Source: Owenia fusiformis (lineage: Eukaryota > Annelida > Polychaeta > Sabellida > Oweniidae). From it: DNA of 64,000 bases. The stretch covers positions 7,056,989 to 7,120,988 of the forward strand of contig CAIIXF020000006.1 in assembly GCA_903813345.2 (NCBI GenBank), written 5' to 3'. The position numbers and the translations under genes were made by a program. Under the pieces are notes generated by a model. It searched no databases and was not told the origin of the DNA. It was given only the letters and a program-made list of their open reading frames with translations. How positions within the stretch are numbered: the stretch's first letter is position 1; each line of letters starts with the position of its first letter. Below, one piece after another: positions 13,601-25,600 of this stretch.

Positions 13601-16600
13601 CATTTTCGTTTGTTTAGAATATTAAGACATTTTAATTTCAAAAACAGACCCAGTAACTTAACATTATAATATTGGAAGGTACATGAATCATTCCCTTGAA
13701 ATTAAACCAGACCCAGTGAGAACAAGAAGTTTATATAATTGTTGATTATTAAAGTTGCTCAATGAATTATGTTCACTACCACATAATGTTGTTCTTTGCT
13801 CTTCTACTATTTTTGAAAGAAATTCATTGACGCCCAAATCAATATTTTATTTATTCATTAACAAAGGTAAAAATGTTGCAACTTTTGATGATATATTGGC
13901 GCTTTAACAGGTTTAGAGTCTGTCAAAATTTATCAGTGAATCTGAGTATCAACAAAAACATCTGTGTTGTTCCACAGCAGTTTATGTTACACTTATGTTT
14001 ATGAAAATGGTTCCAAGAAAGTTTGATCCGTTTGACCTTGGCATCTCAAAACAGTTATTCGAGTCAGAAAATTAAGTTAATGGATTATGCGTGTTGCTTC
14101 ATAGTAAGTTGTAGATGCTTTATGTTAACTGTATTTTGAAGTATGCAATGTTGAGTGAAATTCTGCAACAGATTTTGTGTTAAGTCTCTTCTTCAGTGAT
14201 CTCTTTGCCAACTGTGAACTTACTATTTGTTAATACATATAGTATAAATGCCATGAGATGGAAGAAAGAGAAAGAAAGGGGGGGGGGAGTGAGGGCCATA
14301 CAGGTAGAGTTCAGGGAGATGGAAAATTTCAAGGGGGGCGCTTCTCCTTCTGGAGATAGTGGGATATAGCTGATGTGGCTACCAATATAGCATGTGTAAA
14401 GGCCTGTAAAAATAAAAGAGGTTTTCACTTAGTGAAAACTAAGACATCGACTAAGGTACGGTAGCGAGAACAACTTTACAGTCACATATGGCCCAGTCTT
14501 GCCATATTTTATACACAACAGGGGAATGTTTTGAAACTGTCAGTGTGCTTGTAGTAGTAATAACAGGTGAGGACTTTGCAACTAGACAATTTTTTAATAT
14601 CTTATTTAACATAGAACTGTTATATTTGAGTGCCTATGAATGCTTGATCACACCCTTGAATCCATTCTGATAATTCAAGATATTTACTTGTTGCTTAAAG
14701 ACCATGAAAATACTGATCATCCATAATCATCTAACAAAAGTGCCAATCATTATTTAGGGCCATGGGTGATTGTGGTGAATTTATTTAGAACTATCACCTG
14801 ATTATTTTTTCATTAGAAAAAGCTTCTTGGGCATGATGATTGTGCCATTGTATATACACCTCAGTTATGTATTTTCTCTTTTAGGGCCTCAGTTTTGCCT
14901 CATGGGATCCTTCCCTATATGAATGTACTGTATCCCAGGCCCATTGAGAGACATAATCCCCCATATAAATCCACCTTATAGGTCATTCCCCGTATAGTAC
15001 AAGTCCCATATGATGCAACCATCATGTAAATGCATCCCCCTTTCAAGCATGTTTCCAATAAATATTTTAGTATGTTTCCCATGTTAATGCATCCCCTTTT
15101 CAAGCATGTCTCCCATATTAGTACATTTTCTTTATAAATGCATGTATGTCATGTGAATGTATCCCCAAATGAATGCATCTTCCATGTAAACACCTCTAAA
15201 ATAAACACCCCTTTAGTGAACACCACTCTATTGCAAATAACTCAGAAATGGATGTATTTATAGCCAGAGAAACAGTTCTTGTTATGTCCTCAGGTTTGAA
15301 GATCTCAGGACATGATGATGAATTACTGCCCCTTCACATGTTAACATGTTAAATATTTTTAAAAGTGGATTAAAGCATAATACGGAGAAATAAGAATGAA
15401 ATTGAATCTGTAATCTTGAAGTTGAAATTCTCAGTAATATAGAAATGTAAAATTCTCCGACATTTTATTCAAATTTTGAAATTTTGAAGAGAAAATGAGA
15501 GGAATAAGCATGAGCAGACGGATATTTTGCAACAAGAGTGAAATATCCTCAATGTGTAAGGTTGCACTTCCTGCATCTAGTTCAAGATGAACTCATTCTT
15601 CATTTGTGGATCTCCCCTTGCTAAAAGTGCCCTTGGTCATGGTAATATCTCAAGTTTTCTATGTAACTGATTGAACCAATGATGAAAAGGCGAATCTATA
15701 CATGATCATGTTATGAGACTGCCTCATTAATTTTTGGCTTATTCGATTCAGTTTTCTACAATTTTATTTGAAAACCTGGTTTGTTTATGACTTATAATTT
15801 ACAGGGAAGGAAAGAATTTTTGTGGTCATTTTTCTCTTTAGGAAATATAATATTTCTCTTCAAAACCAAGTTTGGAAATATGATGAACCTGCTCTGTTAG
15901 AAATGCTGCTGATCCAGGTGCGCTTATTATGTGAGAGTGAGATTTTGAGAATCATACTACGATGGTTTTACTCCAAATAGTGAGGCTTTTAGAATCATAC
16001 TCCTAGGGTTTTACTCCACAATAATGAGGTTTTGAGAATAAAACAACTAGGGTTTTACTCCAAATAGTGAGATTTTGAGAATCACACTAGGATGGTTTTA
16101 CTCCAAATAGTGAGGTTTTGAGAATCACAACTGGTTTTTTTCCACCAAATAGTGAGATTAGTGAATTTAGAGATTCATACTTCAAAGATTTTCTACATAC
16201 TAAACAAAAAATGGAGTTCTTTGAGGTATACTTTTTCAATCATCAATAATGCCACATGTTACATTTTTCCTTTATATTAATTGCAAAACAATGGTCCTAT
16301 ATATGGATTGATTATGGGACAATAGCCAAATTGTTTTTTATTTGACTGTGTGCTATGGTAATATTTATGTAAAGCATACTGTATTTTTCTCGAATATTGA
16401 GTTTGCTTTGAATACAAATAAACATGTTTTTAAAGTGATAATTTGCTGTAAATTTTTTATGACTTTTGTTCTGTTTAAGATGTTTTATTTAAACTAATTG
16501 TCTTCCTACCTGTTTTCTTTTTGATTGAGTTGATTTTCATCCACCTGTTTTTGAAGTTGTAAAAGTTTTGCATCGAAATTGGCTGTGACATCACTCACTA

Positions 16601-19600
16601 TTTGTGGTTGTTCATTCATATCCTTTGAAGGGGCCTCATTGATTGGTGTTTCAGTACTATGATCTCCACTTCCTTCTTGCCTTTGATATATTTGTTCATT
16701 GTTTCTTCTTGAATTTATATGGTTTTCAGGATTTTCCATTTTATTTCCATTTTTGCTGTGTTTTGTTATTTTTGTTTTAATTTCATGATCACTTTTTGAA
16801 ATTTTTTGTTGTTCATCTAAAACGACCTCAATAGATTCATCACTGTCATCATTGACATCATTACTGTCATCTTTGACTTCATCACTATCATCATTGACAT
16901 CAGCTCTGTCATCATTGATAGTTTCTCCAAAATTTACCATTTCAGTCTGAATTGGAACTTGAACAACTTGTCCTTCAATTAAACTTGAAAATTTTTCTCC
17001 AATTTCACCATCTTGTGTCATTCCAGCTTTCATTACTCCTGCATCAACAATGATAAAAAACCCAAAGGCAACACACAGAAAAAATTTGAGTTGTACACAT
17101 TTGGTCTCCATGTTTTTGTAGAATGATGACAAATTCTAGAACCAGGCTTATATAATCTACTTCAATGTACTATAATCCCTCTATAATCCCTAAATGGAAT
17201 ACTTATGTTGCGTGTGTGAAATAAAAATGTGGCTTCTTTTAGCTCTAGGTGTCAGTTAGCCCCCAGTTCATCTAAATTCTACTCCTGAACTATATACTTC
17301 AAGTAGAAGCTTGGAGATCTGAATGATTGCTTGTGTGTTTTACAATGTTCAGTAGAATATAGTATATAGTACTACCTGATTTACTGAAGTCCCAGAGATC
17401 TTCTTTTTGCTTTTTATGATCTGCTTACTTGCTTTATCAGCTGTTCTCCAGATTTAAGAAATCTTCAAAAATCTTAAGTACTTTTTTATTTTACACTATC
17501 GCCCTTGTGCTAAAACCGACTGATTGATTTAGATTTTCCCTTTGTTTTGGTCTTCCGTATTTTCTTTTCTTTTCAGTCCTGGATCTCATAAAGAAATGTC
17601 ACAGTTGCAGCCATATGAGATTTGTATTTTTAAAGAGGTTGTTCTGACCTCCAGATGTTTAGGCAAGTTTCAGATTTGGTGTGATTAGCGACTGTTATGT
17701 AAATCTTTTTTCGTAAATGACAAGTTTTGAAACATCTTTCTTTAATAACCGTTTGATCCAATGTGGTCAAATGTGTTGGAGGTTTCCAAAGGAGTTATCT
17801 TGTAGATATCAGGTACCATAATGGTCAGTCATCACTAGGATATATCAAACATTTATTGGTTGATACTGTATCACATGACATACAAGAGGAAACTGGGTAA
17901 TATCCAGCTCTGATAAGTAGTTTAGAAGGGTATATTTGCAATCTCTAAAGAATGATATGTTTAAGTGGCCAAACTTAATTAATTTTGGTAAAAAAATTGT
18001 TTCCTTATATTCCATTGTTTCATGAATATAATGTCCTCATAATAGATAGTAACATGACACTGTATGATGGAAGTGTCTCATTATTTGACACCTTGTGATA
18101 ATGACACTGTATGAGGGAAGTGTCTCCTTATTTGACACCTTGTGATCATGACACTTTATGATGGAGGTGTCTCCTTATTTGACACCATGGGATCATGACA
18201 CTGTTTGATGGAAGTGCCTCCTTATTTGACACCATGTGATCGAAGTGTCTTTATTTCATTATTTCTCTCAATTTTGAATGATTTAACTATATATCTTGCA
18301 TTTCTACCTGTTTCAGTATGCTGGTAATCTGTTTTGTCTGATCAATTTTATATTTTATGCTTTTTAAATATGAACATGTTGATGTATTAATGGGACATAT
18401 AAGATTCACTCTGAATTATTAAAAACTTTCAAACTTATATCAGTCTTGCTTTAAACTATTCACTTCAGATAAATTAAAATTCAATTTAATCAAATTCAAT
18501 ATGCCAAAACTTGACCAGTGTCGTATTTTGTTTCAAAGGACCACCAGGCAAGGTTCAACATAAAAGAGGATGTATCTTAAGTATCAATTATAAATTCCTT
18601 TGTTACTAGATCCTTCATTTAGAAGGTCTAGTCTAGTTTAATTGGCTTGTGATTTGTTATCACATGATTTCATTTCAATCTCTTAGGAGGCTTAGGAGTG
18701 ATTTCATGATGTATGATGGGTTGGTAGAGGGGGGAGAGGGGTGTTGCGAGGAAGTAACAACATATTTTGATGATTGAATGTCATATTTTGTTTTAAGCAG
18801 ATGTCATACCATATTTTCAGGCAGTGTCATGTCATATTATGAGATTGTGTCCTGTCATATTATGAGGCAGTTTCATGTTATATTATGAGGCAGTGTTATG
18901 TCATATTATGAGGCAGTTTCCAGTCATATTATGAAACTGTGTCATGTCATATTATGAGGCAGTTTCATGTCATAATATGAGATTGTGTCATGTCATATTA
19001 TGAGGCAGTTTCATGTCATATTATGAGATTGTGTTATGTCATATTATGAGGCAGTTTCATGTCATATTATGAGATTGTGTTATGTCATATTATGAGGCAG
19101 TTTCATGTCATATTATGAGATTGTGTTATGTCATATTATGAGGCAGTTTCATGTCATATTATGAGATTGTGTTATGTCATATTATGAGGCAGTTTCCAGT
19201 CATATTATGAAACTGTGTCATGTCATATTATGAGGCAGTTTCATGTCATAATATGAGATTGTGTCATGTCATATTATGAGGCAGTTTCATGTCATATTAT
19301 GAGATTGTGTTATGTCATATAATGAGGCAGTTTCATGTCATATTATGAGGCAGTGTCGTGTCATATTATGAGGCAGTGTCGTGCCATATAATGAAGCAGT
19401 GTCAAGTCTTATTATGAGCAGGTAATATGTCTTATAAAGGTGGTGTCATATCAAAATTGTTCAGCATTTTCATGGCTTAAAGAGATCTGTCCTCATGTAA
19501 GTCTAGAACATGAGATGTTCAGAGGATGTTACCTTTTGATGAAGCCACTGATCCATGCATGATATAATCCAGGCTATACTTGAGATTTGACTTATTTTTG

Positions 19601-22600
19601 GAATTTCAACAAACTTTCACTGGGACCTTCTTTTGCAGCCTGACTTATTTTTGAGAATGACCACAAAGATATGATGATAAATGACAAAAATCAAATCATG
19701 CATACCAAATTGTTGGTAATGGGTGTATGAAGGAGTTGGCATATAATAAGGAATCACCATGTGACTGTGAGCCAACTGAATGGTTTCATCCTTACTATTT
19801 TCTAGTCCAAATTCTGAATTTCATTCATTTGAAATATACACGACAAATCTGAACAACAAGGCATCAAAACGAGGTCTTAGAAGGATTAGTTTTGGAAAAG
19901 ATTGAAGAGCAATAGTATAGAAAAATTTCTTTGGATGTCCCAGATGATGGCCAGATCCAAAAATGCAGTTTTTGTTCATTAATATATTCTTGAAAGTAAG
20001 TAAGTGTTGTAGGAAATCAGCTCAATTATTATAAGAGGATGCAGTGTCTAAGGCAACAATCTGATAAAGACTCAAGTAGTTAACAAACTGCATGTTCCCA
20101 AAGATAAAAACTGTGACCCATTTTTACATTTTACATTTCCAAATTAGTTCAAGAGAGTCAAGAGGCAATACTCTAAAAATGAAGACTTAATTGACCCACA
20201 TCCTCAAAACTAGAGAGTTTTTGAGAAAACAACAAAGCAGAGGCAATCACTTTATATCACCAGTTAATGATACCTCTCTTAGTAGAAATACAGGGTGACA
20301 CAAACATCGCATGCAACTGTCTGATTTAGCATGAGAGACCTAGGAGGAAATCATGGTTTCTCTCAAGTTGTCGATGCTTCATATACAGGGTGAGCCAATA
20401 GAAATGGGACACTTACATATATTCTAGTTTAAAGGGTGTAAATGAGCTAAATGTCATTTTTATGGCCCACCCTGTATATACATACACGAATGTTTCACTT
20501 ATTGAACACATTGAGATGGAAGAAAATGCTTACATTTTTAAAAAAGGGTTTCATTTTTTGCATGACCCTCAGGCCCATAGCCAGCTTTTGCCAAGTGGGG
20601 TTACTTTTTAATAGGGGGGTTGACTTCCTGGGGGGTTCACTCTAAAAAATTTGGGTAGGCATGTGCAGCAGGGGCAATTTTGGCTTAGGGCATAAACCAT
20701 GGAAGCTTGCCAATCTGAGAGGAAAAAAACATGGAAAATTTGTCGAAGAGAGAGCCTTTTTAAGTAAAAAAATCAGCTTTTCTACAAATAATGGTAATAA
20801 ATTGGTAAAATCAGTTGGCGAGGTCTGGGATAAATCACCTAAAAAGTGGATTTTATAATTATACACCAATATTTCAGGAAATTTACTCCCTTTTACAAGT
20901 CCGAGAGGAAGTATACTTGGAAACTTTCAATCTTGAGAGGAAATTGACATGGAAAAAATGCTCAAAAGAGGGGTCTTTGGTGCGGCATATAGGTATTGAG
21001 AGGTATATTGGAGTGAACCCCCGGGGTTGACTTTTGACAATTTTGGTCCAAAAATGGCCAAAATCAATTTAAAAAAATGCTCAGAATGGTGACAAATAGT
21101 GCATGATTTTGAAAGAATTTTTGACTCATTGACCCCCCTGGCTTCGGCCAATTAACATATGTTAATTAGGTTACAACCATAAAATTAGCTGACTATATTG
21201 AATTAAACTCTTGTCATCTAGGATTAACTTTCAATACCTCTATGGTTTCTTTAATCTCACTTTCAAAGGTATTATCTTAATTAATTAAGGAATTACTTCA
21301 TATTGTCTCACAGATTTATAGTTAGACTCTATGTCTATGAACAGACCATGTTTAGAATGCAATTTGTATTTATAAACATCCATATAACTTTGAATATAAG
21401 CATGGATAGAAATTCATTGTATTAAGTACAAAATAATACATTTGTATTTTCAAAGTTATATTTTTCCATTCTCTTAAATATAGATACATATTTGTGTCAA
21501 AAAAATGTATATAATGTTTTGTTTGTAAGATTTTAACAAACTTCTGTAGTCTAGATGCCATAAAATGATAATTTTTTTTAACATTAGTATGGACATGGCT
21601 TTATTCAATTAAAGCCCATGGTATGGGAAATACATATTAAAATACTGGGTGATCAAGCATATTGGAACCCTTGATTAAATTATATATCTTTTAGGTTTAA
21701 AGTTTTTTTTAATATCGTAACATATCTTCTACAGGATATTTTGCACAATCTGCCCCAATTAACATTTTCAACTTAGCATAGATGTATATAGCGGACATAG
21801 CTACACTGATTTAAAAATTTGGACACATCTCATGAAAGTCATTTTCCCTGTATGAGCACATGTACTCTACTGTCAAGGCATTATCAACACAATTTTTTAA
21901 TATCAACCAGATACATTTTTTCTGGTCACACTTACTTTAATGTCTTTAAATAGCCAGAGATTATTGTTTGATAATAATTTTCTAAACTTTTAGCTATAGT
22001 CAATGCTAGTCGGGAGCTGGCCCAGGCTCATGGCCCCCGAAATGGGTTTATTGTTTTTTTAGAAATTGTTGAGCATGTAATACACACATGGTGAAAATAC
22101 AACAATTATATAACTAAGTATGATCATGAACAGTACTTGTACATTGTATTTTGTCATGTGGCACCATAAACTCCTGAGAATACCAAAGGCCTTTGATTCA
22201 GCTTGCTCTGGTATTTTGGGTTCAGGAATTCTATCAAACATGACTTTGTTCCATAGTTTTAACTGTCTGGATTTGCTCTTGCCATAGAAGGACTGAGTCA
22301 TTGTTCTCAGTTCATTGTGACAGGTGATCATATCCTTGAAGTGATCTCTCATAGCAACAATGGATACACTCATCGGTACATTGATGAGTGCGTTTGCTGT
22401 GAGTTTTCTCATTATCTTGTTGTATTGTACTGTATACCACACAGCTAGTTCACGATTCCTTCCGCGGCCATAGAAGTCACTGTGATTTGTTAAGAAAGTT
22501 GCCATGATGCGGTAATGTTCAGCAACTTTGACTGGGCCCTCTTCCAGGGCCGTCAGATGGGGGGGTGCGATGGGTGCGACCGCACCCCCCTTTGTCACCC

Positions 22601-25600
22601 CACAAAAAAAAATTTGAAAAAAATGTTTTTTTTGAAAAATATTTTTTTGTAATTTTTTTTTCATTGACTCATACACTTTGAAAGTACCCAGAAAGCACCA
22701 AATAGCATCTTAAATTGAAAAATTTTCTAGGGGTATTGGCCACCCCTCACACCCCCCACAAAACAATGGAAAGTTCTTTTATTTTAGTGTTTTGTCTCAG
22801 ACACTTTTAAAGTGCCCAGACATCATCAAATAGCTCCTTGATATAGTTAGTGTTTCTGGGGGACTTGCTCCCCCTCTTGCATCTTGCACTTGCCCCCCCC
22901 CACTCTGGCGCCCCCCCCCCCTCTGGCGCCCCCCCCCCCCCTTGACCCCCCCCCAAAAAAAAAATTGTGATTTTCTCAAATTCTTTAATTGACTCATACA
23001 CTTTGAAAGTGCCCAGAAAGCACCAAAAAGCGTCGTAAAATTGTAAAATTTTCTAGGGGGAGTGGGCCACCCCTCACACCCCAAACAAAACAATTGAAAG
23101 TTCTAAATTTATTTTAGTGTTTTGTCTCAGACACTTTTAAATTGCCCAGACATCATCAAATAGCTCGATCCTTGATAAAGTTAATGATTCTGGAAGACTA
23201 ACACTTACTCGTCCTCTGGCATCCCCACTCCACCTCCCCCTCTGGCAGCCCCCCCCCCCCCTTAACACCCCAAAAAGTGCCCAGAAAGCACCAAATAGCA
23301 TCTTAAAATTGTAAAATTTTCTTGGGAAATAGGCACTTTTAGGCACAGACACTTTTAAAGTGCCCAAACTTCATCGATTAGCACCTTGATATTGTAAATT
23401 TTGATATTGGGGACAAACACTTGCTCCCCCTCTGGCACCCCAGCCCCACCTCCCCCTCTGGCACCCCTCCCCCCTTTGACACCCCCAAAATTTGAAAAAA
23501 ATTGTGATTGTTTTTCAATGTTTTTATTGACTAATACACTTTAAAAGTGCCCAAAAGCACCAAATACCATCTTTAAATTGTAAAATTTTCTAGGAGAGTT
23601 AGCCACCCCTCACATCCCCCACAAAACAAAAGAAAATATTCTGAATTTCATGTATTGTCTCAGACATTTTTTAAGTGCCCAGACATCATCAAATAACACC
23701 TTGATATGGTCAATGTTTCTGGGGGACAACCCCTTGCGCCCCTACTGGCACCCCACCCCACTTCACCCTCTCATCCTCTTTGACACCCCTAAAAGAATTT
23801 GAAAAAAAAATTCACATTTTTCTTATTGACTCATATCGCACAGGCGTACCAGATGGTTGCAAATTCGCTCCAAATACAACCAAATTTCAAAATTTTCCTG
23901 GGGGGAGAACCCCCAGACCCCCTAGGCCCTGAATGCTCAGTTTTTTATTCACTCAACTCTTATTCCCGTGGTGGTGGCGTACTACTTAGAAACTTACACA
24001 TTGAAAGTGCCCAGAAAGCACCAAATAGCATCTCAAAACTGTAAAATTTTCTAGGGGGAGTGGACCACTCCTCATACCCCCCACGAAACAATTGGAACGT
24101 TTGGAAGTTGCATTTGTTAATTCCAAACCAATATAGGGAGTAACTGACCCCCCCCCCCTCTGTCTTACGCGATTTGATTACGCGGCAAAAAAATGACAAT
24201 TTTATATTCTCTTTAGTAAGCTAAAAACCGCACCCCCCTTGGAAAAAAGTGTCTTACGGGCCTGTCTTCACATATTGTACTGGACTTGTTTAAGACAGTT
24301 TTTAATACATTGTCACGTAGACTGATCCATAGATGGGGCCACTGTTGATAAAGCATGTCTGTGTATCTGTGGTGGAATGCATAACAGAGCACAGCACATG
24401 TAGATTCCTTGATAGACGTCAATGCTTTGATATTTATCTCCCTCCCTACAGCAGACATATCATGTAGCACATTATGTTCTTGTATGAAGTAATGAGGCAG
24501 GACCCCATTCTTGAGATACCCTAACAGCTTGTCTATAAGTTTCATAAAACACTTCGCTTCATTCTCTCTCATCCATTCAGATTGTTCTACTTCTTCACAA
24601 AGCCAAAACATGGTACATTTCATGTGAAATGACTCCAATGCATCCTTGTATTCTAAGTCCTTCATAACTGAATAACATTTTTCTGAATACTTGTACAAAT
24701 ATTTCAGGAAAAGAAAGCATCTTATTTGTGTTCTATTTAAGCTCCATACAAGCTGTTTCTCGGCTACTGAAAATGACCAGCTCCACTCAACACATCCTGA
24801 TGCTCTATGAAACATAGACAAATACATTTTGAATTTGGTTTCGGGTACAGGAAGAGATCCTCGAGGAACCACATGACATCCAGATGAAACAATCTTTTGT
24901 AATAGTTTCTTACATGGCCATCCGCTCGATGTTTTACGGAAAAAAAATTCTAATCCATCCACTGGCCATAGATAGACAGAAATTGCTGGCACATGATCAA
25001 TGTAAACGGATGCTTTTCCTAGAGTTGTGTAAAGCCCATGGGCATTCTTAGATTTATTAGTTTCCAAATTATTCTCAATAAATACAGCTTCATTTACAGC
25101 AGGTCCGTGTATACGTCTCTGATCTGTCCAACAACGGGTTGTAATGTCATTCTCTGAAAACTTTACATCACTGTTATTTTTGCAACAACGGCAAAGATCG
25201 CCATAACGATTATGTCCATGCTCAAAGTGGCAAAAACATTTTTCAGGAATCACGGAAAGTTTCTCCAAAAATTTTGCCAAATAATAATGGGAATTCTTGG
25301 GGACTGCCATAAGATTTTCTGTCGATCTTGTAAAGTCAAATGGTTCCAACTTTTGGAATTCAATAAGCTTTTGCCCATCAAATTTCATTTTACCATTTGT
25401 GATCTTAAAAAATATTTTCTGGGATACAGCCATATTGATGTATACGATCATTAGGTTTTCTTGAGATTTTTGTCTGAAAAATAGTGGCACCAAGCCTATA
25501 TCACGAAAAGACTCCTTAGGTTTACCGATCATAATATCATCCAGAACAACATATGTCATGTCCTCATACATAATGTCCATGTCAAATGTTCTTCTGCGAT

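Larger units (their letters stand above)
17160..22046. other. Non-coding spacer between the two nested genes
   Basis: This 4.9 kb holds the tandem repeats at 18054-18242 and 18791-19420, two short transposon copies (20386-20474, 20572-21147), and otherwise unremarkable AT-rich sequence. Short reading frames around 20450-21150 run through transposon sequence and are not genes. Confidence 0.6.

Noticed and set aside
16506-17132. First ATG at 17132 as the fibrinogen gene start
   Set aside because: Kept only as an alternative, because the TATA position and signal-peptide quality favour 17111.
18054-19420. Regular tandem repeats, considered as a CRISPR-like array
   Set aside because: Units are contiguous with no unique spacers, and the DNA is clearly eukaryotic; these are minisatellites.
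20450-21151. Overlapping short frames on both strands
   Set aside because: They lie inside or beside the hAT-like copy at 20572-21147 and match its sister copy at 3070-3257 rather than any protein.
22797-23367. Several Gly-rich and GAFWALS-containing frames on the - strand
   Set aside because: They run through the tandem units and C-runs of the transposon inserted in the Mab-21-like gene and repeat with the unit period.
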